Source of the DNA: Enemella evansiae
GTDB taxonomy: Bacteria > Actinomycetota > Actinomycetes > Propionibacteriales > Propionibacteriaceae
DNA length: 64,000 nucleotides
Direction: 5' to 3'
NCBI RefSeq assembly: GCF_002250705.1
Contig: NZ_NMVP01000012.1
Coordinates: 248,001-312,000 of the forward strand
Below are positions 17,514 to 26,461 of the stretch, one piece after another (position 1 is the first letter of the stretch; the number at the start of each line of letters is the position of its first letter). The notes under the pieces are model-generated. The model did not search any database. It saw only the letters and a list, made by a program, of their open reading frames with translations, and had not been told where the DNA came from. The position numbers and the translations under genes are program-made.

Positions 17514-18659
17514 TCAGGTGAGGTGGCGGAGTGCGGCGGCCCAGCCGTGCAGGCCGAGTCCCTGCCCCCACAACTGGAGGCGGTCGCTGCGGATCACCGA
17601 ATAGCCGAACGGGATCAGTTGCAGCACCGTGCCGGCGCTGGTCTGGGTGAGCCCTCCCTGGTCGTCGAGATAGGGGTGCAGACGCAACATCGCGGTACGC
17701 CCGGTGGCGCGGTTGGCCTCGGGGTCGATGCCGAGCGCGGCCGCCCGCAGCAGGGCGGCGACGAGCCCGGCAGCGGCCGAGGTCTCCACGATCCCCCGGG
17801 TTTCGGGATGTCCGTCCACCAAGACGTACCACACCGCGTCATCGGGCAGGCAGTCGCGTACCCCGGTGAGCTGCGCGGCCAACCGATCGGTGAGCCGGCG
17901 CTCCAGGTCCGCGGGCAGGGCACCGTCGTGGAAGTCCAGCAGCTCACAGGCGGCCAGTGCCAGCCAGGCGTTGGCCCGACCCCAGCGACACGGCGGCACC
18001 TCGCCGTGGTGGGAACCGTGCGCCATCAATCCACTGCGCGGGTCCTGCAGGATCTCGGCGTGCGCGAGCCACTGCTCGGCGGCGCGCACGATCAGATCCT
18101 CCCGCCCGACCAGTCGGCCGTGGTGGATCAGAAAGGTGCCCATCATGTAGGCGGTGTCGGCCCAGACGCCACCCGGCCAGTGCTCGACGGCACCGTTGGC
18201 GTCCAGGGTCGCCGCCCCCGGAGTGTCCAACCAGGCAAGCAATCGCTCACCGACGGCGGGGTCGCCCAGGCGCGCGGCGGCAGCACCGGGGGCCAGGTTG
18301 TTGACGTGGTCGATGACGAGCTGGTCCACGGGGTGGCCGGCGAAGTAACCGGTGACCACCGGTGGGATCTCGGCACCGAGCGCGAGGGCGGCGTCGACCA
18401 TCCCGCCGAGGACCACTCCCTCGCCCCAGAACCAGCGACTCAGATCCAGGGTGGCCGAGCGATCCATCAACCGGCGCAGGTCCGCGCGCAACCGGTCGGC
18501 GGTGAGCTCGGCCGCCGGCAGCGCGGGCAGTGGTGGGTCGGCGAGCTGGGCCACGGTCGGGTCCAGGCCCACCTCGCCCGGTTCGTCGGCCGGACCGGGG
18601 AAGGCACCGGGTACGCCGGAGAGTTCGGCGAGGTCGGCGGGACGCTGCTGTTCGCTCAT
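17514..18659 (-). CDS. GH88/GH105-type unsaturated uronyl hydrolase
   Basis: A 381-residue cytoplasmic protein without a signal peptide. It has the (alpha/alpha)6-barrel motifs of GH105/GH88: VWADTAYMMGTFL with the conserved Asp, CRWGRANAW and ETSAAAGLVAAL. Such enzymes hydrate the 4,5-double bond of an unsaturated uronic acid at the non-reducing end and release it as a keto sugar, the substrate of KduI. The ATG at 18659 overlaps the stop of the 900-residue protein by four bases, so the two are coupled. Family assignment between GH88 and GH105 is not certain. Confidence 0.82.
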   Translation of the reverse strand: MSEQQRPADLAELSGVPGAFPGPADEPGEVGLDPTVAQLADPPLPALPAAELTADRLRADLRRLMDRSATLDLSRWFWGEGVVLGGMVDAALALGAEIPPVVTGYFAGHPVDQLVIDHVNNLAPGAAAARLGDPAVGERLLAWLDTPGAATLDANGAVEHWPGGVWADTAYMMGTFLIHHGRLVGREDLIVRAAEQWLAHAEILQDPRSGLMAHGSHHGEVPPCRWGRANAWLALAACELLDFHDGALPADLERRLTDRLAAQLTGVRDCLPDDAVWYVLVDGHPETRGIVETSAAAGLVAALLRAAALGIDPEANRATGRTAMLRLHPYLDDQGGLTQTSAGTVLQLIPFGYSVIRSDRLQLWGQGLGLHGWAAALRHLT

Positions 18660-21358
18660 CGCTGCTCCCCCACCTCGAGGCGGACCTGATGACTGAGGCC
18701 GTCCAGGCGGCAGTCGAGCCGGGTGCTGTCCCCGGTCACGAAGGGGCCGTCCAGACCCGGTTCGTTGCCCAGCGGTTCGTCGATCCGGCCGTCGACCAGG
18801 AACGGCCCGTCGAAGTCGAGTTCCAGCGCCGGGCGGCCCTCGGGTGCAACGGCGGCCCGCGGGCCGAGATCACCGGTGGTGTAGTCGGGTTCTCCCAACG
18901 AGGACACGAAATCCTGCAGGCTCCCGTCGGTGGCAGCCCGGCCCACGATGCAGACCCACGCGGTGCCATCGCCGAGGGGACGCAACTCCTGCAGTGCGTC
19001 CGGGCCGCTGCGCACCAGCCGGGCGCCGCCGGCGGCGCTCAACGCGACGTAACCGTCGCCGACCCGGCCGGCGGTCCAGCTGCCCTGCTGCAGCCATTCG
19101 TCGAGGTGGGTGGTCGGGAACCAGGCGTGGCTGTAACCCATCGGGTCGTCCGGCCCGATCCGGTGCAGGGCGATCAGGGTGTCGCGGTGCTGGCGGACCC
19201 GGGGCAGTTCCCGGTTCCCGGCCCAGCCGTTGGGCCGCGCCGACGGGGAGACCGAGTCGTTCGGCGCATGGTTGACCGCGATCTGCGCCTCCGGGCCCAG
19301 GGTGGCGCCCCAGATGTATTCCTGCAGCCCCGGCAATCCGGCCCGATAATCCTGCGCGGAGGACAGCATCACCTCGGGTGCGCGGTAGAAGACCGCCCGG
19401 GACCGGTAGGGCCGCGCCAGCAGGTCGTGATCGAAGCGGTACGCCCCGGCGTACCGCTGCTCGTGCCAGGTCGGCTCGGGTCCCGGAATCGCCAGCCGGC
19501 AGGCGATCTCGGGCACCTGGTAGCGCTCGGCGGTGGCGATCGCCGCGGTCGGCAGTACCGCGTCGTTGAGGGCGCCGACGCCGAAGCAGACCCATTGGAT
19601 CGGGGCGGTCTCCTCCAGCCGCGAGGAGCGCTGGGTCTGCACATAGGAGCGGCCGTGGGCGGCCCCGTGCACCCCGCGCCAGGAGTTGCTGGCCAGGGAG
19701 AGCAGGATCCGGTCGGCGAGCGCGGTGGCGAGTCGGCCCAGCTCCTCGTCCTCGGCGAGTTCGACCAGGGAGATCGCGGCGAAGCAGTCGATGGCCAGGT
19801 AGGCGTTCGAGTCGAACTCGGCGAAGCCACCGGGCAGGCGTACGCCCAGCCATTCGAGCAACAGTTTCCGACCGTGGGCGGCGTGTTCGGCACCGGTCCA
19901 GCCGGAGTTGGTGAACCTCTGGTCGGCGAACAGGGTGCCGATCAGATACTCGGCGGTGTGCCAGACGAACTGGTGGTTCTCGGTGAAGTAGCACATCGCG
20001 TCCAGGCCGGGCTGGTCGATCCAGAACTTGAAGCCCAGCAGGGATTCGGTGACCTGCTCGCGGACCCCGTCGGCCCACTGCTCGGCGGGTACGCGGTGCA
20101 GCAGGTGCGCCAGTCCGACCGCCTCGAAGTCCGCGCAGTCGGCGCGGTGGTCGATCATCCAGAGCGCCTTCTGGACCCGCTCGTCCGTCACGACCGGTTC
20201 GGTGGCTTCGACTCGCTCGTTCCTCGCTCGCTCAGCCGACGTGGATTGGAGCGTGTGGGCGGCGAGGGCCGCGGCCGTACCGCCGATGGTCAGCGCGTGT
20301 TCGAGGAACTCCCGGTGCCACTGGGCGGGCTCGCCGATCGGCGTACCGCGGTAGTCCCGTGGCAACCGGGCGAACGGCAGCAGCCGCCGGATCGGGCTCG
20401 TCGGTTGATCGGCGACGGCGATCGAGGCCTCGTCGTAGGGGCGGGACAGCATCGAGGCGCCGGTGCCCCCGGACGACAGGTCGTCCTCGTCGTCGGCGTC
20501 CTCCTCGGCGGTGAAGTCGACCGCGACCGGTTTCTCGGAGAGCTCGACCCGACGGGTCACGTCGGCGACGGTGGCCTCGACGGTCAGCCCGCGCGGGCCG
20601 GTGAGCAGCAGCTCACCGGTGTCACTGCCCCAGCGCGCCGAGCCGACGGCGTTGAGCAGCAGTTCGCTGCCCCGGGCCACGTCCTCATCGGCGCCCGGAC
20701 TGGGGATCACCACCCGCACCGGCAGACCGAGCACCCGCACCCGGTAGACCTGGCGTACCTCCCGGAAGGCGACCTGCCAACCGGCCAGCACCAGTGTCGA
20801 GGTGCCGGACGGCAGCCACACCTCGACCCGGTGCACACCCGGTTCCATGTAGCGGACCTCGTTGCTCGACAGCAGTTCCTTCCCATCGAGCCAGAGCGTG
20901 AACGGCCCGGTCGCGGCGACCTCGATGGTGCGTCGGTCGGCCTGATCCACCTCCAGCAGGGTCGCCGCGGTGGCGTACCGCCATTGCGGGGTGTAGCAGA
21001 ACTCCGACCAGTCGAGCAGGCCGTCGGCGTTGGTGTGCACCCGATGCCACTGCCCCACCTGCTCGGCGCCACCGGCGGTCAGGGTGAACGCCCCGCCCTC
21101 GACCACCTCACCGACCGGCGGAGCGGTGATCCGCTGCGTAGGTAGCAGTTTTTCCTTCAGGAGCGTGACATCCGGGCCGTTGGTGAGCACCCAGCGGGTA
21201 TCGGTGTGGCTGAGTTCACCGTCGACGTCGAACGGATCACCGGCGGCCGGCAGGTCGGCACCGAGGTCGGCCTCTGCGGCGTACGCCGGACTGATCAGCC
21301 AGTCCCGGACGGTGCGCCGGGCATCGAGTGGGTGGACGGTTCGGTTGGTGATGGGCAC
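18656..21358 (-). CDS. Unassigned 900-residue carbohydrate-active protein (beta domain + alpha-toroid + beta domain)
   Basis: A large intracellular protein; no signal peptide. Residues 1 to about 280 look like beta-sandwich modules (GPFTLWLDGKEL, HRVEVWLPSGTST). An acidic linker (EEDADDEDD) follows. Residues 390 to about 630 are helical with CYFTENHQFVWHTAEYLIG and FDSNAYLAIDCFA, resembling the alpha-toroid of heparinase/alginate-lyase-like enzymes. The last 250 residues look beta-rich. I do not recognise a family. It is coupled to the GH88/105 gene and belongs to the kdu operon, so it probably cleaves or debranches the imported uronide oligosaccharide. A 13-residue insert TSAERARNERVEA (about residue 371) is encoded by a repeat shared with another gene. 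Start is GTG. Confidence 0.65.
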   Translation of the reverse strand: MPITNRTVHPLDARRTVRDWLISPAYAAEADLGADLPAAGDPFDVDGELSHTDTRWVLTNGPDVTLLKEKLLPTQRITAPPVGEVVEGGAFTLTAGGAEQVGQWHRVHTNADGLLDWSEFCYTPQWRYATAATLLEVDQADRRTIEVAATGPFTLWLDGKELLSSNEVRYMEPGVHRVEVWLPSGTSTLVLAGWQVAFREVRQVYRVRVLGLPVRVVIPSPGADEDVARGSELLLNAVGSARWGSDTGELLLTGPRGLTVEATVADVTRRVELSEKPVAVDFTAEEDADDEDDLSSGGTGASMLSRPYDEASIAVADQPTSPIRRLLPFARLPRDYRGTPIGEPAQWHREFLEHALTIGGTAAALAAHTLQSTSAERARNERVEATEPVVTDERVQKALWMIDHRADCADFEAVGLAHLLHRVPAEQWADGVREQVTESLLGFKFWIDQPGLDAMCYFTENHQFVWHTAEYLIGTLFADQRFTNSGWTGAEHAAHGRKLLLEWLGVRLPGGFAEFDSNAYLAIDCFAAISLVELAEDEELGRLATALADRILLSLASNSWRGVHGAAHGRSYVQTQRSSRLEETAPIQWVCFGVGALNDAVLPTAAIATAERYQVPEIACRLAIPGPEPTWHEQRYAGAYRFDHDLLARPYRSRAVFYRAPEVMLSSAQDYRAGLPGLQEYIWGATLGPEAQIAVNHAPNDSVSPSARPNGWAGNRELPRVRQHRDTLIALHRIGPDDPMGYSHAWFPTTHLDEWLQQGSWTAGRVGDGYVALSAAGGARLVRSGPDALQELRPLGDGTAWVCIVGRAATDGSLQDFVSSLGEPDYTTGDLGPRAAVAPEGRPALELDFDGPFLVDGRIDEPLGNEPGLDGPFVTGDSTRLDCRLDGLSHQVRLEVGEQR
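20204..20244 (-). repeat. Family B element inserted in frame
   Basis: The 41-base sequence starting GGCTTCGACTCGCTCGTTCC (plus strand) is identical to 36436-36476. On the minus strand it reads TSAERARNERVEA inside the 900-residue protein, between its N-terminal beta region and the helical domain. Confidence 0.85.
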
Positions 21359-21383
21359 GCAGATCCTCGGTTGTTCGATGCCG

Positions 21384-22298
21384 TTACTTGATGCCGGTGT
21401 TGGAGATGCCGGTGACGATGTGGCGCTGCAGGAAGAGGAAGATGATCACCACGGGCAGCATGCTGACCACCGACATGGCCAGGATGTAGTTGAACGGGAC
21501 GGTCTCCTCGGCGCTGAACTGGGCCAGCGCGACCGGCAGGGTGTACATCTCCTGCTTCTGGCTGATGATCAACGGCCACAGGAAATCGTTCCAGCGCCAC
21601 ATCACCGAGAAGATCGTCACCACCGCGATCGCCGGCCCGCACAGCGGCACGACGATCCGCCAGAAGATCGGGAACTCCCGGGCCCCGTCGACGCGGGCGG
21701 ATTCGATCAGCTCGTCGGGGATCGTCAGCATGTACTGCCGGAGCAGGAACACACCGGTCGGGGTGGCTGCCGGCGGGATGATCAGGCCCCAGTAGGTGTT
21801 GATCAGGTTCAGATTGTTCGCCACCTGGTAGACCGAGATCAGGATCACCTGCAGCGGCACCATGATCATCGCCAGCACCACGACGAACAGGAAGTCCCGG
21901 CCGCGGAAGTTGTACTTGGCAAGGCCGTAGGCGCACATGGTGTTGATCACCACGGTGAGCAGGGTGGCACCGATGGTGACGACGACCGAGTTGAACAGAT
22001 AACGGGTGAAGTCGAATCTGCTGATCGCCTCGGTGTAGTTGGCCAGGGTGAACGCCTCCGGCAGCAGGGTCGGTGGCCGCAGCCCGAGCTCGGCCTGGGT
22101 CTTGAAGCTGGACAGCACCGCCCAGATCAGCGGGATCAGTACGCCCAGTGCGGCGACGATCAGCACCGCGTAGCGGAGCACGGTCATCGTGGTGGGTGTG
22201 CTGCTGGAGCCGATCGAGGTCCACTTCTTGCCGTTCGCGGTCCTCCGCTGCCTGGGCTCGGGGCCGGTGCTCGGCTCGGCCTGCTGGAGCGTACTCAT
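21384..22298 (-). CDS. Carbohydrate ABC transporter permease (MalG type)
   Basis: A 304-residue CUT1-family inner-membrane permease with six hydrophobic segments. The cytoplasmic EAA loop is visible as ELIESARVDGAREFPIFWRIVVPL. ATG at 22298 overlaps the stop of the first permease (ATGA). It partners with the permease at 22295 and the lipoprotein at 23244. No ATPase gene is present in the operon, so a shared MsmX-type ATPase encoded elsewhere is expected, as is common for CUT1 systems. Confidence 0.9.
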   Translation of the reverse strand: MSTLQQAEPSTGPEPRQRRTANGKKWTSIGSSSTPTTMTVLRYAVLIVAALGVLIPLIWAVLSSFKTQAELGLRPPTLLPEAFTLANYTEAISRFDFTRYLFNSVVVTIGATLLTVVINTMCAYGLAKYNFRGRDFLFVVVLAMIMVPLQVILISVYQVANNLNLINTYWGLIIPPAATPTGVFLLRQYMLTIPDELIESARVDGAREFPIFWRIVVPLCGPAIAVVTIFSVMWRWNDFLWPLIISQKQEMYTLPVALAQFSAEETVPFNYILAMSVVSMLPVVIIFLFLQRHIVTGISNTGIK

Positions 22299-23254
22299 GC
22301 CGCATCCTTCCTGCGCCCGTAGGCGAAGTTGGCCATCGTCAGCGCGAACACGATGAAGAACAGCACCACACCACCGGCGGCACCCAGGCCGTAGCGGATC
22401 GGGGTGCTGAACGCCTTCTCGTAGATGTACTGCACGATCAGCGTGGTGGCACCGACCGGCCCACCGCCGGTGAGGGTCCAGATGAAGTCGAAGGACTGGA
22501 AGCCGGCGATGGTGGAGAGGATCAGCACGACCAGAGTGGTCGGCCGCAGCAGCGGCCAGGTGATCTGGAAGAAGCGCTGGGTGGCGCTCGCCCCGTCCAC
22601 CTTGGCGGCCTCGTAGACGTTGGGGTCGATGCCCTGCAGCCCGGCCAGCACGATCAGCGTGTAGAAGCCGGTGTGCATCCACAGCCCGACGAAGATGACC
22701 ACGCCGAGGGCGAGGTTCTCATCGACCAGCCAGGGGATCTCGCCGATGCCGAAATTGCCGAGCGCGACATTGACCAGGCCGTTGGAGCGCTCGAACATCC
22801 AGCCCCAGAGCAGGCCGATCACCACCGCCGACAGCAGCGACGGCAGGAAGAGGACGGCCCGGAAGAAGGTGCGGCCGCGGAAGCGGTCGTTGAGCAGCAC
22901 CGCGAACAGGGTGGAGAAGACGATGGTCAGCACCACGAAACCGATGGTGAAGATCGCGGTGTGGGTGAGAACGCCCAAGAACTCGTCATCGGTGGAGATC
23001 TCGGCGAAGTTCTCCAGACCGACGAACTCGAAGAGCTGGCCGTCGCGGGAGTCGAAGAGCGCGATGTAGAACATCCACAGCGCGGGAATGATCGTGAAGA
23101 TGGTGAAGACCACCATGTTGGGCAGCACGAACAGGTAGGGGGCGAGCGTCCTGCCCAGGGGCCGCGAGCGCCTGGCCCGCGGGGGCGTACCGCCGCCCGG
23201 GGCAGGAATGCTCCCGCCCCGGGTCGGCTCGGTGACTACCTGGTCAGCTGACAT
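22295..23254 (-). CDS. Carbohydrate ABC transporter permease (MalF/UgpA type)
   Basis: A 319-residue CUT1 permease. The Pro/Arg-rich N-terminus is followed by about six membrane segments and the EAA loop YEAAKVDGASATQRFFQITWPLL. ATG 23254 lies inside the last codons of the binding-protein gene (11-base overlap), so translation is coupled. The long frame upstream of this ATG is a shadow of the binding-protein gene. Confidence 0.9.
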   Translation of the reverse strand: MSADQVVTEPTRGGSIPAPGGGTPPRARRSRPLGRTLAPYLFVLPNMVVFTIFTIIPALWMFYIALFDSRDGQLFEFVGLENFAEISTDDEFLGVLTHTAIFTIGFVVLTIVFSTLFAVLLNDRFRGRTFFRAVLFLPSLLSAVVIGLLWGWMFERSNGLVNVALGNFGIGEIPWLVDENLALGVVIFVGLWMHTGFYTLIVLAGLQGIDPNVYEAAKVDGASATQRFFQITWPLLRPTTLVVLILSTIAGFQSFDFIWTLTGGGPVGATTLIVQYIYEKAFSTPIRYGLGAAGGVVLFFIVFALTMANFAYGRRKDAA

Positions 23255-24548
23255 CCTTGATGGCCTTCTCGGTCGCTTCCTTGAGCTTCTGAGTGGCGCC
23301 GGCCGGTTGTTCCTTCCCGGCAAGGACATTTGCGGTCTCGGAGACGAATCCCTTGGCGGCATTGGTGAAGGCCGGTGAATACGCCGAGGCGTAGGTGTCC
23401 TCGGGGGTCTCGGAGATGTCGTCCTTGAAGACCTGCATGTCGTCGGAGCGCACCTTGTAGTCGATCGTTGCATCGACCAGGTCGGTGCGGGTCGGCAGGA
23501 AGTTGGCCTGGGCGTCCATCTGCTTCTGGTTCTCCTGGGAGTTCATCCAGGTGACGAATTCCGCCGCCAGGGCGGGGTTCTTGGACTTCTTGAAGGCGGC
23601 CATGAACTTGCCGCCCGGGAAGCCGCCGCAGCGTTCCTGGCAGGGGTTCGGAACCGCCTGCCAGCCGAACTTGGCGTTCTTGGCGAAGGCGGCCACCTGC
23701 CAGTTGCCGGAGATGTAGACCGGGACCTGCTGGGCCAGGAAGATCTCGTTGGCCGCCTTGTATTTGGAGCCCGCCTGCAGGGTCAGATCCTTGGGCATGG
23801 TGCCGTCGTTGTTCCACTTGGCGAAGTCGGTGAGCATCGCGGTGGTCTTGGCGTCGTCCAGGCCGACCGACTTGCCGTCGGGACCGATCAGGTTGGTGCC
23901 GTACTGGCTGAGCATGGTGGAGAAGCGGTGGCCGGAGACATCCATCGCGACCGCGTTCTCGGTGTTGTTCGCCGCCTGCACCTTCTTGGCGGCATCGACC
24001 ATCTCCTGCCAGGACTTCCACGGCTTGTCCTTGGTGGGCGGTTCGACACCGGCCTTGCGAAACATGTCGGTGTTCACGAACGGGCCGTTCATCGTCAGGT
24101 CGCTGGGCACCGCGAGCCGTTCCCCGTTGTCCCCGGTGGTCCACTTGTCCACGCCGGGGATGAACTTGCCGTCCAGCTCGCTCTTCTGGAACTGGTTCAG
24201 ATCGAGCAGCTGGGTCTTCACATTGGTGAGGGTCGCCAGCCGGGCCACATCGGGTGCGTTGTCACCGGTCAACCGGGCCTGCAGGGACTGGTCGAGGTTG
24301 GCGAAGGGCACGATCTCCAGGTTGACCTTGACGCCCTTCTCCTTTTCATACTTGGCGATCAGGTCCCGGGTGGCCTGTTCGTCGGGGCCATCGGTGAAGT
24401 AGAGATAGGTGAGTTCCTGGGGCCCGCTGCGCGGGTCGGTGTTGGCGGCCTGCGGCTGGGTGGACTGCTGCTGGCCGGGTGTGCAACCGGCCATCGCCAG
24501 CGCACCGGCGCACATCAGCGCCACTGCGGTGGTGCGGAGCTTGGTCAT
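23244..24548 (-). CDS. Extracellular solute-binding lipoprotein of the kdu-locus ABC transporter
   Basis: A 434-residue family 1 (MalE-like) solute-binding protein. The signal peptide ends in the lipobox LAMAGC. A typical closing motif is present (FLPTRTDLVD, then AGKEQPAGATQKLKEATEKAI near the C-terminus). It binds the oligosaccharide imported by the two permeases that follow. It starts 21 bases after the IclR gene, so it is probably co-transcribed with the regulator. Confidence 0.9.
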   Translation of the reverse strand: MTKLRTTAVALMCAGALAMAGCTPGQQQSTQPQAANTDPRSGPQELTYLYFTDGPDEQATRDLIAKYEKEKGVKVNLEIVPFANLDQSLQARLTGDNAPDVARLATLTNVKTQLLDLNQFQKSELDGKFIPGVDKWTTGDNGERLAVPSDLTMNGPFVNTDMFRKAGVEPPTKDKPWKSWQEMVDAAKKVQAANNTENAVAMDVSGHRFSTMLSQYGTNLIGPDGKSVGLDDAKTTAMLTDFAKWNNDGTMPKDLTLQAGSKYKAANEIFLAQQVPVYISGNWQVAAFAKNAKFGWQAVPNPCQERCGGFPGGKFMAAFKKSKNPALAAEFVTWMNSQENQKQMDAQANFLPTRTDLVDATIDYKVRSDDMQVFKDDISETPEDTYASAYSPAFTNAAKGFVSETANVLAGKEQPAGATQKLKEATEKAIKDVS

Positions 24549-24569
24549 GGGTCTGCCTTTCTTGGGACG

Positions 24570-25388
24570 TCACTGGCCCTGGGTGTGGCCCTGATCGAGT
24601 TGGTTCTGGTCGAGGTCGCCCATCCGCTCGGAGAGCGCGCGGGCGGTGGCGATGACCCGGTCGATGACCCGGTCCTGGTGGTTTCGGATCCGGTCCTGTG
24701 GACCCGCGACGGAGATCGAGCACACGGGGTGGCCGACATGGTCGACGACGGCGACCCCGAAGCACATCACCCCGAGTTCGTGTTCGCCCAGGTCGACCGC
24801 CCAGCCACGCTGCCGGGTCTCCTCGAGCTGGCGGCGCAGCTCGTCGGTCGTGGTGATGGTCGTCGGCGTGAATGCCTGCAGCTGCAGGGATTCCACGATC
24901 TGCTCGCGTTCGGGTTCGGGCAGTGCGGCGAGGTACGCCTTGCCGAGCGAGCTGGCGTAGACGGGTCGCCGGGCACCGAGCAACCGGCGTACGCCGACCA
25001 GATGATCGCTGTGGTCCTCGTGGGCGATGTAGACCATCTCGTCACCGTCGCGGATCGCCATCAGCGCGGCCTCGCCGAGCTCATCGGCGAGCTGCACCAG
25101 CAGCTTGCGGCCGTGCTCCCAGGGGTCGAAGGCGCGCATCCCGGCGACCCCGAGCAGCACCGACCGCTCCCCCGGGACGACCCGGCCGTTGAGCGTGGAA
25201 TCCCATTCGACGAGCCCGTGCTCGCGCAGCGTGGTGAGCACCCGGAAGGCGGCACTCTTGGAGAGGCCGACGCGTTCGATCAGGTCGCTGACGGTGGGCT
25301 GCTGACCCTGGGACAGCAGATCGAGGATGGCCAGCCCGCGCTGCAGCGTGCCGGCCGGGCTGTCGATTTCCACCGCACGGCTCGCCAT
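24570..25388 (-). CDS. IclR-family regulator of the uronide operon
   Basis: A 272-residue regulator. The N-terminal winged helix is seen as LAILDLLSQGQQPTVSDL and VGLSKSAAFRVLTTLREHGLV, followed by the IclR effector domain. It plausibly senses a keto-deoxy sugar, as the KdgR members of this family do (family knowledge). ATG 25388 has GGGGAGG about six bases upstream. It is the first gene of the operon running to kduD. A perfect 9-base-arm palindrome 28 bases upstream is its likely autoregulatory operator. Confidence 0.87.
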   Translation of the reverse strand: MASRAVEIDSPAGTLQRGLAILDLLSQGQQPTVSDLIERVGLSKSAAFRVLTTLREHGLVEWDSTLNGRVVPGERSVLLGVAGMRAFDPWEHGRKLLVQLADELGEAALMAIRDGDEMVYIAHEDHSDHLVGVRRLLGARRPVYASSLGKAYLAALPEPEREQIVESLQLQAFTPTTITTTDELRRQLEETRQRGWAVDLGEHELGVMCFGVAVVDHVGHPVCSISVAGPQDRIRNHQDRVIDRVIATARALSERMGDLDQNQLDQGHTQGQ

Positions 25389-25415
25389 GCGCACCTCCCC
25401 GGACGTATGAACCGC

Positions 25416-25438
25416 TCATCGGGACGTGATCCCGATGA
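25416..25438. promoter_or_regulatory. Probable IclR operator
   Basis: TCATCGGGA and TCCCGATGA are perfect 9-base inverted repeats separated by CGTGA, 28 bases upstream of the IclR start codon. No second copy was seen near the other operon genes. The remaining bases up to 25533 hold nothing assignable. Confidence 0.6.
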
Positions 25439-25533
25439 CTGGTCCGAACGTAGGCCGACAGGGGTCGTCAAGTCAATGGTTGGGATGCCGATTCGGTCAG
25501 CGATTCACCGGATCGTGACCAATTCCAGCCACC

Positions 25534-25595
25534 CGCTCATCGAGTAGCGCCCCATTGCTCCGCTTCGCTCCGCATGGGGCGCTACTCGATGAACG
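25534..25595. repeat. Family A hairpin cluster 2 (perfect 19-base arms)
   Basis: TCATCGAGTAGCGCCCCAT (25537-25555) and its exact complement (25574-25592) enclose an 18-base loop, TGCTCCGCTTCGCTCCGC. The right arm encodes the last codons and TAG stop of the SDR gene (FIE, then stop), so the repeat is partly coding. Confidence 0.9.
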
Positions 25596-26451
25596 TTTCG
25601 CGTTCCACAAGGTTCCAGACCCAGCGGGCGGCTTCCGGGGCGGTGGCGCGGGCGTCGGGGATCTGCGGCGTCGGGTGGCCGCGCATCGCGCGCCGGCCGT
25701 CCGGGCCGACATAGCTGGTCGGCGGCAGCACCTCGGTGGCGGCGTACAGGGTCGGCCAGGAACCGGCGACCTGGTCCTGCGAGAACGGCCGCGAGGTCAA
25801 CCGGATCAGGGCGTTCAGTGGTTCGAACCGGCTGACGTTCTGCAGGTTGGTGACGGCGAAGCCGGGATGGGCGAGCTGCACGTCGACCGGGCTCTGCTCG
25901 GCGGCCAACCGGCTGCTCAGCTCGCGTGCCCAGAGCATCAGCGCGAGCTTGCTGGCGGCGTACGCGGCGAAGGGCTGGTAGCGGCGGTTCCGCCAGTGCG
26001 GGTCGTCGCGGTCCAGGCGGGCATTGCGATGCGCCTCCGAACCAACGATCACGATCCGGTGTCGGACCTGTGGCAACAGCAGCCGGTTCAACAGTGCGGG
26101 ACCGTGGCAGTTGGTACCGAGCGTCAATTCCAACCCCTGCACGGTTTCCTGCCGGGAGGAGGAGACCGCGCCGGCGTTGTGGATCAGCACATCGATCTCC
26201 CCGTCGACCGCCTCGGCGGCGGTCCGGATCGACGCCTGGTCGGCGAGATCGCAGCGGACCACCTTCCCGCGGCCACCGAACGCGGCGAGCAGCGCGGCGG
26301 CCCGCTCCGGGTTGCGGGCCAGCAGGACCAGCTCGGCGCCGTGCGCGGCGAGCGCCCGGGCGGCCTCCTCGCCGATGCCGTGCGTCGCGCCGGTGATCGC
26401 GTACCGCTGTCCGGTGAGGTCGGGCAGGTCGCGGTCGGTCCAGTTCGCCAT
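25582..26451 (-). CDS. Short-chain dehydrogenase/reductase (retinol-dehydrogenase-like)
   Basis: A 289-residue SDR. It has TGATHGIG for cofactor binding, HNAGAV, Ser in VIVGSEAHR and the catalytic YAASK. The substrate is unknown; the closest look is the light-dependent protochlorophyllide reductase/retinol-dehydrogenase-like branch. It begins 10 bases after the FAD-oxidoreductase stop, forming an operon with that gene and the ArsR-type gene. The final residues and stop codon come from the family A hairpin. Confidence 0.83.
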   Translation of the reverse strand: MANWTDRDLPDLTGQRYAITGATHGIGEEAARALAAHGAELVLLARNPERAAALLAAFGGRGKVVRCDLADQASIRTAAEAVDGEIDVLIHNAGAVSSSRQETVQGLELTLGTNCHGPALLNRLLLPQVRHRIVIVGSEAHRNARLDRDDPHWRNRRYQPFAAYAASKLALMLWARELSSRLAAEQSPVDVQLAHPGFAVTNLQNVSRFEPLNALIRLTSRPFSQDQVAGSWPTLYAATEVLPPTSYVGPDGRRAMRGHPTPQIPDARATAPEAARWVWNLVERETFIE

Positions 26452-26461
26452 GAATGCCTCG

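Noticed and set aside
22299..22682. Extended N-terminus of the MalG-type permease
   Set aside because: It is a shadow of the upstream permease gene. The ATG at 22298 gives a typical N-terminus with an ATGA overlap.
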